Below, one piece after another: positions 43,001 through 58,000 of a stretch of 64,000 bases of DNA. This DNA is from Paralithodes platypus (Eukaryota > Arthropoda > Malacostraca > Decapoda > Lithodidae). The notes beneath the pieces were generated by a model. The model had not been told where the DNA came from. It was given only the letters and a program-made list of their open reading frames with translations, and did no database searches. The stretch lies in assembly GCA_032716605.1 (NCBI GenBank), contig CM064571.1, positions 18,573,856-18,637,855 on the forward strand, read 5' to 3'. The translations under genes were made by a program, and so were the position numbers. How positions within the stretch are numbered: position 1 is the stretch's first letter; the number at the start of each line of letters is the position of its first letter.

Positions 43001-46000
43001 AGGACAACCAAGTTGGCTTGTGCGCATCACTTCACGGACACTCCTAATGCCCAGACACCTTTTTAATTCCTACCTCGATACCCCGTCCCTTAGGTTAACC
43101 CCACATATACATCTTGCCTTTCTTTTCTCATTCCGTTTCATTCTATTGATATCCTCCGTTTTAATCGGTCACGTCTCCCGAGGCATAGGTCATCGCACTC
43201 CTAACACTCGAGGCATATATCTTCCCTTTAGGGTGGGGTGGGAACCCTCTCATGGTTAGGAGTGGCAACAGCTCTCTAAACTTCCCCCAGCCACTTCTGA
43301 CTCTAGCAATGGAGCCACCTCCGGCAGAAACCTTATCGCCCAAATAGCAGAATTTATTCACACACTCCAGAGTTACACTGTCAAAATCAACACTAACAGG
43401 CGGATCATTTAACACAAGTTCTCCCTTGCACACAGCACAGCGATAGCAAGCCTGTAATTTAGAAGCCAGCCTTCGACCTGGACATTTTTCTACCGAAAAA
43501 TGTACACATTATCTCAGAGGAGGGTCTTAGGGGGGGGGGGGGGGGATCTTTCTTTAAGCTTGATGGAGGTATAGGGAGCAAACTAAAAACCTCCCCTAAA
43601 TAATGCTTACCTGATCAGCTAAGGTGATGAGTCTAGCACTGGTGGTAACATCTGCCGCCACACACAGGTTGGTCTTCTTGTTGGCCATGGTGGTAAAGAG
43701 GCGGCGGGCTAGAGGATGGTTGGTTGTACCCACTCTAGACTCAAACCTACGCTTCTGACGGTCCATCACCTTCACTCCTGGAATGTTGGGTACCGGGATA
43801 ATGGAAGTACAGATGCCCACAAATATTTATCCACTTTCAGAATTTAAGTATGAATGTAAAAGTAGAGCAATCAACTTACAAGAATAATTTATTATCAACA
43901 TTTCAATTTATTGTTTATTGCCATAAGATAATATGATACAGTACATAAGTGTGGGAGGGGGGGGGGGGAGGCTAGGAATCCTGATCCCCTTGTCAAATTC
44001 ACCTACTAGACGAGACAGAATGGGGCGAGGGAAAGTGAAAATGATCCCGAAAGTGATGAAGGGTACGAGTGCCTTCATAGTAGTTAACCTAACAAGTGCG
44101 CATGGGGGTAATTGGAAACGTCCCCCTGTGCTGACGTATTTGAGGTGTTTCCGTCACTAAAATATTCATTGTGCCATTAATAGCATTAATACTTATCCAT
44201 ATGCGCCTATTATGGGTTGATTATAAAGGTATTAACCTGAAACAACAATAAAACGAGTGAAAACAGCGTTTGGATGGTCAAAATCGGAGATATAGCCCGC
44301 GAGTTGTATAATGTATGGGTGAGGCAAGCTGCTTTCCCGCCAATTTCCCCCAAGGCCACTGAGACACAGTCGATCGATACTCTCTCTCTCTCTCTTGCAT
44401 TCGCTTGCTATCAGTGATGACCACACCCTCCAACCGGATTTCTAATGTTAGCACGAAAATATACCTCAGAATAAGGGAATAACAGGGAAAATAGGTGATA
44501 ACTGAAGGAGAGGAGGAAAGTGGGGAAGGAGGGGAGGTAGAGGACTGAGATTTTGCATGGCCCAGGGGCCAAAAAAAAAAAAAAAACAAAAAAAAATCTA
44601 TGTCAAAAGTTGATTTTTTTTTTTCACTCACTCTTAACCCTCTCACCACGGAAGGGCTCTTGAACGCCCATAAAAAAGCATATAACAGGTACCCGGATGG
44701 TATCTTGAACGCCCAGTGGTTGAAAGCCTGTGAGCTTCGTGTGCGAGGCGTCGGTCCGACGCATGTAAACAACAGCCGGCTGGACCGTCGCCCCGCATCT
44801 CCGGCCACAAGAAGGAGAGCGTCGCTTGTTCGTGTGTGCCTGTATGTTGTTGTTAAGTATCGAAAAGTGGTGTAAAGTGGCTGTTTTGGCCATAAAGTTA
44901 TCTCCAATGAAATCATCATCACAGCTCAACCAGTTGACTTAGAGAGCTCTACTTAATGCCATTCTACAGGTAAATAACACAGCTACGCTTGGGGATGCGC
45001 GGGAATGCGGGAAGCAGTCTGATTAACGAATATACGGTAGCCTAGCCTAGACGTTTTTCGGCCAAAACACCCGGGTTTCGAGGAATATATTTATAATACA
45101 TAGCCGGGGCTGGAGGGTTAAGAGTCTCCCCACAGTCCGCCGGGGGAACTCTTAAGAGTCTCCCCGCAGTTCCCGGGTTAATGAATATATATTATGGAAT
45201 ATTAGTGACAATAATGGTGATACCGTTACAGTATGTTTACCTAATGACGATGATGATAATGGGGAATACAAATAATAAGTTAACAAATGATAATGACAAT
45301 TGCAACCGATGAGAACAATGATTTTGAAAATAAAATGGTAATAATAAATGTACTGTTAATCTGTTATCTCTTACCTTCTTTACACAAAGACTTCTCCTTA
45401 GTGACGATGGAGGTGTCATTATGAGAAGCCACAAATGCCAGGACAGAGTCGTATGTATCTTTGGTCACTTGGTTGTGCTTCAGCAGGATTTCCATTAACT
45501 GAAGGGTAAATCTGGTGTTACAAGAGCGATTTTTCCAGCAATTTTCGATAAGCAAGTTATTTCTCCTATTTTTTTAAGCTCTTTCACATTGGAATAGAAA
45601 ACTAAACCAAAGGTATATTATGTTAAGTTGTACAATTCTTATGGAACAATTATTCTGAAGCTGCCAGACTACAAATGCTCGTATAAATTAACGGAAAAAA
45701 CATGTTAGAAACCATTTGTAATATTGTTTGTGTACCTTACCTTTGTCATGGTAAGGACAGACACCACATTGATGCCCAGAGCTGTAAGGTTAACCAGACC
45801 TCCCTGCTCTCGGTTCAGGAACACTACTGTATCTCTTACTTCCAACCCTAACTCCACCAGGCTCTGGGGAATAATATAATATAAGATTAGTTACATTATT
45901 TGTACATTAATAAAAAATAATGAGAGAGAGAGAGTGCGAGTGAGTAACAAGGAATAACTAGTACGGTATCTCAAAGACCTTGCAGTCCATTCCGAGGAGA

Positions 46001-49000
46001 TACTCGAAGTGGAAAGAAAGATTATGTAGAGTATTTCACTCATTAAAATGTAAAACTTGCAAACAAAGCAAACCAAAACTGGGACAAAGACAATATAAAG
46101 TCAAAACAACTTATCAAAATCGCTATGTGGAAACAACGCTTACTAAAATAAAATGTATTAAATAAAAGAACACAATCCACCACATTAAAGAGTGTGCAAA
46201 ATATTACCTACTCTCTTATTGAACCGCTCTACTGAAGAACTGCTTACAATTTCTGAGGGAAGTTCGTTCCAGGTAGAACAAAGAAAGAGAGATTAATATG
46301 CTGTATAAAGTACATTCACATGTTTATTATTCATTCATATATTCCTGTTGAGATATATATAAATGAATAGAAAAGTAGTTATTGTACCCTTTGTGTTCTT
46401 CTTAAGTGATCTACCTTTATCATACTTGACATTTGAAGTGTTGTGGAACAAGGATATATTTATGCTTGCAAACACACCGACACCACGCCATTACACTTAC
46501 ACCCATCCACACACACACACAGTCAAAAGTTTGCAGTACTGTATACATTAAAATATGTCATCACACATAACACCTTCCACACTAACCTACTTGAGGGGAA
46601 GTTTTTAGTTTGCTCCCTAAACTTTTTTTTTTTTATCTCTGTTTTTCCTTCCTCTATTTATTGTCTAAAAACGAAAACAAATAAATAAATAACAAAATAC
46701 ACCCAAGACCTCCTTCGAGAGAAATGTATAAATTTATTTGGTGGAAATCACTTATTGAAGATTTAGCAAAACAATGATAATGCAGTTTTTAATGCTGTGC
46801 ACCCCCTTGATTGACAGGGCTAGTTTGTGTTCCTACAGGGACTTTACTGGACATATTATGCCATGAGGGTGGGATCAAACTGCCAACCCTTTGATCATAA
46901 GAACATAAGAAAATGGGAGTCTGCAAAAAGCCGATCGGCCCATACAAGGCAGATCCCTGTCACACCCAACCTCAATTACAAGGCCCAATTATAGACCCAT
47001 CTCACTAATACCTTGAGTACTGACCCCACAAAAACGGTCAGAGATTAACACAAGATTACAGGGGTCTGCTGAGCGCCGATTGGCCCACACCTGGTAGATC
47101 CCCCTCATACCCAACCCATCTCGTCCATATGCCTATCTAATTTTATCTTAAAGCTCCCTATCGTTCTTGATCCCACTATATCACTTGGTAGCCTATTCCA
47201 CCCATCTACAACTCTGTTACCAAACCAATATTTGCCTATATCTTTTCTGAAACTAAATTTATCTAATTTGAAGCCATTTGTACGAGTTATTTCGCTATCA
47301 CTGAGCTTTAGTACATTTTTCATGTCTCCTTTATGAATTCCACTAACCCACTTGAATACCTCTATCATGTCACCTCTAACTCTGCGTCTCTCTAACGAAT
47401 GTAAGCCTAAGATCAGCAGCCAGACAAGCTGCCGACTATGCCACAGCCCGCGGAAATATTTGCAAATAAAAAATAAAAACATACCACAAAGTAACCAATC
47501 CTGCCACCATCGTCCACTGACCTGCACAGTGTCGTAAACTGATCCTCCGGAGACAATAACATCCTCCAACATAAGGCAGGTCTGGCCCTCCTCATACAGT
47601 CCCTCCACCAGCTTCTTGGTACCGTACCCCTTAGCTTCCTTCCGTCGCAGAACCATTGGCACATTCTGAAGGAGGAGGGAATGTTGTTACTGGAAAGGTC
47701 TCAAGTTCTATATAAATATAATGGCTACTACAGTACATTAAAGGCGACGCTACACTATTTTTTTCAACCTGGCGGAAAATTTAATGCCCTAGCAGTTGAT
47801 GATTTCTCAATACTTAATGGAATAATATACAACTGCTGTTACTGCGTCATATTATATACAGGTTTTCACAATTAGCACCATATTTGGCTGTAAAAACTTT
47901 TGTAATAGACAAGAAATTTAGATGGGGATAAATCAGTTTATAGCCATCTTTAAAAAAAATACAGACTATAAATTAAAGTCAACATTGGCTCGTTCTGAGT
48001 GGGGGCGACAATATTGTTACTAGAAAAGTGATAATGTGAGTTTCAAACAGTGACAGGACAATGCAACAAGAAACCTGTAAATTACTGTACAGAGTGGACA
48101 GAAGGGTGCTGTGCTGGTATGGACATGTTGAGCGGAACAAAGAAAGTACTGTATATGAGTCAGATACAAGGGGAGGTAGAGGGATAGGAATAACTCAGTT
48201 GAGATGGAGAGATGGGTATAGTGCAAGCATTGGAAGATAGAGGGATGACTAAAACAGGTAAGAGAAGTGGCAACGAATAGGAATGAATGGAGAATGCTTG
48301 TGAATAGATGAGTGATAACGCGGGCGTTGTGAGAGAGGGTCGGGCGCCAGTTTGACTAGATAATAGTCCATCAGGCGCCAGGTCCGGAGAGCCGGTAGTA
48401 ATGAAGGGTCATGCCTGGATGTGAGGTGGGCGGGCATTGTGGTGGTAAAGCTTCGCTGCATGTCTGCCTGCTAAGACCGTAACCTCTCTGGCAGGTCTGG
48501 GACCTGGGAATCTTTTGCTGGGGACCCCAGATGGGCCTGGGTCTCTGGGTCTTCTCCTGGGCGACCTAGATGTGTGATTTTTTGTTTTTTCCCCTGTTCG
48601 GGCGGTCTCGAGTCGGCCACTCCCAGCTATGGGGTATGTGCCTGAGTAAATACATACATACAGTACGTACCTACAAATTACGGTGTAAGCCCAACCAACT
48701 TGTTAGTTTAGGTTAAGTTGATTTTTTTTTTTTTTTTTTTTTTTTTAAGAGACAATGAACGGAGGAAGGAAAAACACAGATAAAACAAAAAGGTCCATGT
48801 GCCTAAAGGCATCCTCCATTCATAAAATGTTTGAAATACTGGTTGAGATCTATTGGTTCAAATGGATTACAATACTCGATGTCAGCGACTGGGAAAATTA
48901 TGGCCCACTCATATGGCAATACAGTACAGTACAGTAGTTCCAGCTGATTAACTTGTGCGACTGTGATTATTAAAACCTTTGTTAAGGATAAATAATTACT

Positions 49001-52000
49001 GTTGTTGTTCCCCAAGCTGCCTGGCCGAACAGCCCCAAGGCCCCGAGTAAGGCCAAGGCCATAAACGAGCGACCCCCACAGAATAATTACTGTAAGACGA
49101 GACATTGGACACGGTCGCAAGATTATTTCATCTGAAATTATTGACACATACAGAAGGTGCCGTTATCTTCTCGAGATTCATGGACACTGATTATAATTGA
49201 GCTATTTGGGAAATATTCCAATATTCCTACAATCTAAAACTCTAGAACTTCTGATCCATAACCTCTTTGTCCCCATTATTCAATTTTGTTTATGAACTCG
49301 GTAAAGTAAGGTAGAATAAGGGCAGATTCACTCATGCATAAGAACCCTTTCTCTGGGGGGATATTTTGGCTATTTAGGGCATATTCAGGCACTCCCGAAT
49401 GATTAATCAAGTGTCTGCATGAGATTAAATGTATTCTGCCATAAAGTTGTTGTTGTTGTTGTTCCCTAAGCTGCCTGGCCGAACAGCCCCGAGTCCCTGA
49501 GAAAGGCCATGGCCACGATCGGGCTTTCCCACAGAGCTCTCATTGAGTGTAGATTGTGTTGTTGGCGTAAGTGGTTGTGTGAAATGCAGTCTTCTATGAT
49601 GTGTATGGTATGGGGGCTGTGTTACATCCCGGGCAGGTGTCCGACAACGGAGTCATCCAGTCTCTTCTGATAGCTCAGGAGAGCTGGATGGTGTCCGCAT
49701 CTCAGCCTGGCCAGGTGGACTCTGTCCTCGCGAGGAAGGGAGGATTCGGAAGGATGGATTTCGGGAGGTCGTGCATGCAGCTGCGTGTTGTCTGTGAGTG
49801 AGTGGATGGATCGGTGAGAGATATGAGTATGGATGTGCTTCTGGAAGTTGGTTCGGGGTGGGCAGGGGAGAGAGGACAATTGTGTGTGATACCGTGTGCT
49901 GGGTGTTGTTTTGATTTTGGTGTCTGTGGTCTGTTTGTGCCATTTTAGTGGTGGTGTCTTGGTTCGTGGAGGCTGCTGCCAGGAATTGAGTGCCTCTCAT
50001 GTCAGATTGTCTTGACTTTGAGGATTTTGGTTTCTTGATGTAGGTGATCTGTGGGTGCAGTAGCTGTGCAGCCTGTAATGATCTTCAGGGCTTTGTTTTT
50101 CTGCCATAAAGTAGACAAAAATAGCTTCAAAATTACACTAGAACGAGCTTCTTAACTCCCGGGGTTCACCCGCAGCGCTACCATAGACATTGGGGAAAAC
50201 TCGCTAATTATTAGCAATGTAGCACTTGGCAACACTGCTGAGACCCTGGTCTGGGACCTTAGTTTGCCTCAATGCACGGCTGGACGTGCTGACAGTCGGA
50301 GGTGGGCCCCTCGCGGTCCCGCATACTGACACTCGATTTTTACGGCTTTTACAGGCTTTTAAAGCCTGGAAATTGCTGTAAATTGCCATACGTTCCGGAA
50401 AGTCTCCCGCAGGGAAAGGGTTAAGACATATCTACTGTTTGGTAACTTGAGTGGTAACATATCTTCCTCTAATGTTTGCCACAATAAAACTAAATTGGTG
50501 CCATGCTATTGAAGTAGTTAAGGTGTGTGACCTGCTTGGCTGCGATGACTGTAGCGATGGGAATACCTGTGTATGCCACCCCACACACCAGCTGATAGTC
50601 TGACCCAGGTCGTGCTGCCCACATCAACTCTGACACAGTCTCCTGGAAAGGTACATAACATAAATACCATACATAGAGCTGCCCAAAAGCAGCCCTCTGC
50701 AGGTCTATCATTTACCTTAATAACCATTCAGATAGGCTAATTGAAGGACTAACAGACAGCTGTTCTCGGGCATGAGGGAAAGGACTATAGGATAAGATTA
50801 TAGGGTACCATTCAAAACTAGTTTTGCAGCCTAATATTACAGTACCGGTAACATGACGTAACTTCGGACGGGGAGGTAACTTCGGACACTCTAAAAAACA
50901 TAGCCAATACAATGAACCACATTTATGGGATTAATACATGATGTTATGGAAAAACAGGTATGTCTGCGGTGTTTTTCCATAATGCAGAGTTATTTTTCCA
51001 TAATTGTAGCTTACATACTGTTATCCACCGTCAGTGTCATTTCAGGCCTCTCGGAGAACGAAATAACTATCGTGGGGGGGGACCTCAATGGTCACGTGGG
51101 AGCATCTGCAGATGGATACGAGGGGGTACATGGAGGAATTGGTTACGGAAGGAGAAATCTAGAAGGCGAATATATATTGGAGTCCTGCGTTGCACTCAAC
51201 ATGGTTGTGTGTAACACAAAGTTCAAGAAAAGACAGAGCCACCTGATCACATATAACTCTGGGGTCTCCAGTAGCCAGATAGATTACTTCTTGGTTAACA
51301 GGAAAGACTGGAAACTAGTTCGAGATGTAAAGGTCATCCCGAGCGAAGAATGTATCCCCCAGCATAAGCTACTTGTGTGCGACATGAGCTTATACAGAGA
51401 TCCTAAGCGCAAGAAGGTTTACATACCCAAAAGGAAAGTGTGGCTGCTGAAGGACAAGGAAGTTAGGGATAGGTTTCATAATGAACTGGAGGAAATGAAT
51501 AAAAATAAGGAAGCTAGGCCTAACGATGTAAATAGCCAATGGAACTTTCTTAAGCATAGCCTTATCGCTGCCACTGACAAAGTCTGTGGGAAAACAAAGG
51601 GTCACCCCAGGAATAAGACCTCTTGGTGGTGGAACGATGAGGTAGAACATGCTGTGAAAGAGAAAAGGAGATGCTTCAAAGCATGGAAGAAAGGAGGCAG
51701 CAGGGAGGAATACCAGGCAGCTAAACGAACTGCCAAAAGAGTTATTTACAATGCTAAAAATCGCATTAAGGACCTGGTCCTCGAACAAGTGTGTAACACT
51801 GACAATCCCAATGGGATCTTCAACCTAGCTAGGCGAGTTAAAAATGACAGTAGGGATATTATAGGTGAACAGTGTGTTAGAGATGATAATGGAAGATTGT
51901 GTATGCAGAAAATGAAATCAGAGAAGCATGGAAGGTACACTATGAACGATTGCTAAATGTAGAGTTTTGAATGGGATAAGGAACAGCTTAGTATCGAAAA

Positions 52001-55000
52001 ACCAATATCTGGGCCCCCTCCTTTGATAGCACCAGCTGTAGTGAGCGCCGCAATCAATAAAATGAAGGACGGTAAAGCTCCAGGTTGCTCCGACATTGTC
52101 GCTGAGATGATAAAAGCCTCAGGGGAGATTGGTGTAAACTTAGTCACTGAGTTGATAAACACCATTATTAAAGATGAGAAAATCCCAGAGGATTGGCTCA
52201 AAAGTGTAATAGTAAATATATACAAAGGAAAAGGGGATGCGCTAGATAGAGGAAATTATAGGGGCCTGAAAATGCTTGACCAAATCATGAAGGTCTGTGA
52301 GAGAGTCCTTGAGGTTTTGATCAGGCAAAGCATCTCTATTGATGATATGCAGTTTGGTTTTATGCCAGGACGTGGTACAACCGATGCTATCTTCATAGTC
52401 AGGCAGATGCAGGAAAGATACCTACTAAAAGGCAGGGATCTTTACTTTGTGTTTGTGGACCTGGAGAAGGCCTTTGATAGGGTACCTAGAGATGTTGTAC
52501 AGTGGGCTATGAGGAAACTTGGTGTGGAAGAGTGGCTGGTGCGTGTGATAATGAAGATGTATGAGGATTCGCGAAGTTCGGTGAGGGTGAAAGGTGTACT
52601 GAGTGATGAATTCGCAGTCCGTGTTGGAGTCCATCAGGGTTCAGTGTTAAGCCCCCTCCTCTTTATTATGGTCTTGGAGGCGCTGTCTAGAGTTTTTTAG
52701 AGGCGGACTCCCGTTGGAACTGTTTTATGCAGACGATTTAGTCCTAATAGCTGACAGTATGCAGGATGCTGAGGCCAAATTCAGAAAGTGGAGAGAGGGC
52801 ATGGCGAGCAAGGGTTTAAGAGTCAATATTAACAAAACCAAGGTTATGCATTGTAGTTTGAGACGAGGCAATGTGGAAAAGAGCGGTGCATACCCATGTG
52901 CAGTGTGTGGAAAGGGAGTGGGCGTTAACCTCAATTCAATGTAGCATCTGTCGATGTTGGGTACACCATGGGAGTAAGCGCTGTAGTAGAATAAAGGGGC
53001 CCCTGCCGAAGGATAAGTCAGAAATAGAGAAATTTGATGTGCGTAGTGTGCAAAGGCGAGCTTGTGTTAAGTGATGATCCTGTGGCTGTGAATTTTGGAA
53101 ATGAGTCTTTGGAGCTGGTGAACAAGTTTTGTTACCTAGGAGATACCATCTCTGCCGGTGGTGGGGCCGAGGCTGCCACTGTTGCTAGAATTAGGTGTGG
53201 CTGGGGGAAGTTCAGAGAATTGATGCCAATCCTGACCATGAAAAGAATGCCTCTCCCCCTGAAGGGAAAGGTGTATGCCTCATGTGTTAGAAGTGCAATG
53301 GACGTATGCCTCAGAAACATGGGCCGTTAAAGTAGAGGATGTCAACAGAATGGAGCGTAATGAGATGAGAATGGTGAGATGGATGTGTGGGGCCAGGCTA
53401 CAGGATAGAATAACAAATGTTGAGCTGAGGAGACGTTTAGGTATAAAGAGTATTAGCGAGGTGATGCGTACAAGTAGACTGGGATGGTATGGACATGTGG
53501 AGAGAATGGATGAACAAAATTGGGTGACAAAATGCAGGTCTGTGATTGTGGAGGGAGCTGCACCAAGGGGTGGACCGAGGAAGACCTGGGATCGGACTAT
53601 ACGCGCCGATCTCAAATCCAAGAACTTGACAAGTGAAGCAGCCCTTAACAGGGTTGCCTGGAACGCCGCCATTAGGACAAGAGACTGAAACTGCACTTAT
53701 GTGTGGAACACTCAGTCTTAAAATGTTATGTATGTATGTATGTCCGAAGTATAGCCCCCGTCCGAAGCTAGGGCATTTCAAGGTATTTATTTTCTTTTCT
53801 AGGTTTAGACTTTAGAGTAACCCTAAAACAGAGCCTAACCTTTCCTAAATAAGCTGAGAGATTAGGAGAATCTTCAAGAATGGTTAGGTTAGGCTTTTGG
53901 GTTAGTTCGAAATAAGAAAATTAAAAACTGTAGATAGAGGCTGCATAATGAGTAGTCACAATACTTACTTTGGTTTACTTTGGGGGATTCAGTCCTCTGT
54001 AGACGCTGCTAAAGTGGACTTCCGCAGCGACCAGGCAGCCAATGGTTCCTATCAATGTTGTTTAAACTTCAAACCTGGGCCACATTCATCCACAATTTGC
54101 TATGCAATACGTAAGGCAGCGTATTGCTGCCAGACAATACTATATATTACTTGGGCGGGTGCCCAACTCCGAAAGGAGTTGAAATAGGGGAGCTATCCCT
54201 CTGCCAAAGGCGGCTTTCTAGGGCCTTTCCTAGCTGATGCTGAGAGGATTGGGTTCTATTCATGTGGTGATGGGATGGTCTATCAGAGTGAGAGCTGAGC
54301 GATCTCTGCCATACCCATAGCTTACTCTGACTGTTCCTTTTACTTAGTATATCTTCTAGATCTCAAGTGACGGCGTCTTTTCCGTGGATCGACCTCCCTA
54401 CTGCCAACCTAAAAGTTGGCAGATTGGGAGCCAAAGCATCACATTTTTCCCTTGCCCCTCAACTTTCCCTTCATAATTGCTGAGGGGCACAGGGCCTTGG
54501 GTGGGGCTTTGGTTTCCCGGGCATTTCCGCGCCCTCCTCAGCTCCCTGCCTTAGAGTGGCTTCGGTCACCAGGGCTTTGTTAGTGGTAAGCAGGGAGGGT
54601 TTGTGGGGGCGCTCTATGGCCTTGGCCTTGCTCGGGACCTTGGGGCTGTTCGGCCAGGCAGCCTGGGGAACAACAACAACAACTTAGAGATAATGACTGT
54701 ATAAGGAAGTAATACAACTTTGACTGCATTCAGAAGTAAATGCAACCATATATTCAATTACCAAAAGCGTGTTTCATAATTTTCTTTATTGCACTAATTT
54801 ATACCGTAGGCTATTGTGTCTGGCAACACAAGCCAATGTTGATATGCAGCAATGAGCTGCCTTACATATTGCATACCGGTAGCGAATCGTGACTGAAAGT
54901 AGACCTGATCTCATAGCTAACCCAGCATTCAGGTGGAATACACTATAGTCATTTCACAGTTGAACCCTTGCCAATAACAGATTAATTTTAATAATAATCT

Positions 55001-58000
55001 GAGAAAAAATTGAAGTAATCATGTTAACAAAATTGAAGTAATCATGTTAACAAAATTGAAGTAATCATGTTAACAAAATTGAAGTAATCATGTTAACAAA
55101 ATTGAAGTAATCATGTTAACAAAATTGAAGTAATCATGTTAACAAAATTCACTGGAAATCGTGACTTAAACTACAGTACTACAGTATAGAAAAATCTAGT
55201 CAAAATAGAAAATTACATTGCATGACCAATATTTATAGGTTGTTGTTCCCCAGGCTGTCTGACCTAACAGCCACAAGGTCCTGAGCAAGGCCAAGGCCAT
55301 AACCGAGCGCTCCACTGAACCCTCCGTGCTTACCACTAAGAAAGCCCAGGTGACCAAAGCCGTTCCCAGGCGAGGAGCTGAGGAGGGTGCAGAAATGCCA
55401 GGGAAGCCAAAGCACCACCCAAGGCCCTGTGCCCCTCAGCAATTATGAAGGGAAAGTTGAGGGGCAAAGGGAAAATAGGACACTTTGGCTCCCAATCTGC
55501 CAACCTCTAGGTTGGCAGTAGGGAGGTCAATCCACGGAAGAGACGCCGCTACTTGAGATCTAGAAAATATATAGGCCTAAGTAAAAGGAACAGTCAGAGT
55601 AAGCTATGGGTATGGCAGAGAACACTCAACTCTCACTCTGATAGACCAGCTCATCATCATATGACTAGAACCTAATCCTCTCAGCATCAGCTAGGAAAGG
55701 CCCTAGAAAGCCGCCTTTGGTGGGGGGATCGCTCCCCTATTTCAACCCCTTTCGGGGTTGGGCACCCGCCCAGAAGTGTGTGTGAAGTTTCATGGAGAGA
55801 GGGAGACAGACGAATGAGGAAGTACCGGTACCGTACAAGAGCAATGTGGTGTGGATGTGGCTATGTTGGAGAGATAGACAATGACTATTATGACAAAGTA
55901 TACGAGAGTGAAGTGGAAGGGCAGGAGAGGCAGACCGAGTGAGCATGAGGGTTAGAGTTCAGAGGTACTGTATTCTATAAGAGTGAAAGTGGTGGCAAGT
56001 GGGCAAGGTACTCGGGCGTACCGTCCGCCTTGTTTACACTACGCGCATGCTCGCGATCATATTCCCGTATATTTTGAGTGCTGTGGGATACATAATAGGG
56101 TACTTATAGGGAAAAGACTCGCACCATCCAGATTTTGATAAATTAAGTGTTTTCATGGTTTTAGTTATACAGTAATTCCAACGTGAGATATACAAGATAG
56201 ATTGAAGCCCCAACCCCCCACGACTTATTGAAATCATCATCTATGTTGCCAGCAGTGGGTAAATATCGATCATACTCCATAATAAAGACGTTTGAAAACA
56301 GCGAGGACATCCGAGGGAGCTATAAGTGATGGGACAATGCGTTTTTTCTATTAACCCGTCCAGCCCCGGCTAGTTTTGTAATGTTTATTCACCAGAACCC
56401 GGCCGGTTTTCAAAAAATGGTTTTATTCCAGAAACAATAGCGAATGGGTTAGGAATGAAGGAAAAACCACGAAAAACCGCTCAAAAAGCTTAAAGAATGG
56501 TCCTACAGAGCCTCCCAAAACGTATTTTACAAGAGTAAAAAATTGAAGGCAATTACCCCAAAAAACCAGGTTATTGCACGCTCACGCGCACGCACGTGGA
56601 CTTTGAGAGTTTTCAACCATCGGCACGGTTGCGTGGGATACGTACACAGTTCCCATACAAATCTGAGCCCTCTTGAGTGGCTACACCTGCGGTTACGGTC
56701 GGCGCAATTAGGGTGACGCGCCAGGCGCGTCTCTGGGGCTGTGCGTTACATACATCGCCGACGCGTCAGGCGCGTCGCTGGGGCTGTACGGGTTAATATC
56801 AGGTTTTATAAATATGATCAAAATATTTCTCCCACAGTGGACTATACAGGAGTACAGTACTGTACAGTATAAGGATTCCATTGACCAGTATTGTCCCTAA
56901 TAAATCATATATAATAAGGTAACGAGCCTTTTCCAAATAATGATCTAATGAAGTGTGGGGATGGATGTAGAGTTTGGGCGTACGGTAGTCATATTTACAT
57001 AGGACGGTCGCCCCGGTTAACGTCTATTTTGACGGCGATTTTTTGGGTTATTTGCCCCCTGCTGGCAATATATATGATGATGACAATATGTCATGGGGGG
57101 GGGTGAGGGGGCTTCAACATATTATTGTAGCCTATCCAATGGCATTCAAAGTTGACGGGAACATGATTGCAAAGATCCGACGTCTCCCCCGCCGCCGTCA
57201 TGTCTACATTTGTCGATCGCCGTGGTTATGTTCGCGTCTATTTGGACGGCAATGTTTTCGGTAATTTGCCCCCTGCTGGCAATATATATGATGATGACAA
57301 TATGTCATGGGGGGGGGGGTGAGGGGGGGGGGGGACATATTATTGTATCCAAAGGCAGTCAAAATAGACGGGAACATGATGGCAAAGGTCCGTCGCCACT
57401 ACGCGTAGTGTTAGTGTAAACAAGGCTGCCGGTACGCCCGCACTTAACATTCTTGCCGAAGTTTGTAAGGTATAAACCTTGATAGAATTGAAGAAACCTT
57501 TCACCGCAGTTCACACGTTCTCCATCGCGACCTTTACTTTTGCTTCTAATAATGAAATTGATTGTTTTTGGGTTGAGAAGGGGCTTTATATACCCGGTAT
57601 ATGAGGACCCTGGAGGACAAGGGGCGAATGCGCCAATACCTTACTTTCGAGTAATGAGTGTTTAAAGTCTGGAATAGGTGGCATACATAGAATATTACAG
57701 AATAGCATGTTATTATATACCATTAGAATCCTCTGGAAGAGACAAATTGATAGAAAAAAACAAAAAATACAAAAATAAAAATAAAACAAATAAATAAACG
57801 CACAATAGATATTTTTTTTTTTTTCAGCCTATAGTAATTATTGTTCAATCTGCTTGAAATTTAATCCTGTATTAGATGTCCATGAAACTAAGATACTGTT
57901 AAATTTTCAGCCAAAAAAACGCGCAAACGCGCGTGTCATTGGCCGGGAGGCGGGCCTTTAACCCTGGGAATGCTAGCCGGCCGCTCATTGGCTTGAGTGC

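Larger units (their letters stand above)
56005..57455. mobile_element. Composite element with diverged inverted ends
   Basis: GGCGTACCGTCCGCCTTGTT TACACTACGCG at the left faces the complement at 57400-57441 (AACAAGGCTGCCGGTACGCC). The interior holds a TTAA element (56351-56796) and a tandem duplication (57025-57395). Blocks are shared with 22140-22380 and 22795-22840. No ORF. Boundaries approximate. Confidence 0.5.

Noticed and set aside
44278..44922. 214-codon minus-strand ORF
   Set aside because: It crosses from unique intron sequence into a family B MITE; the part inside the MITE is also open at 2415-2711, so it follows the repeat.
51000..51956. Host endonuclease/craniofacial-development-protein-like gene
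   Set aside because: The frame continues into reverse transcriptase; it is the LINE endonuclease domain.
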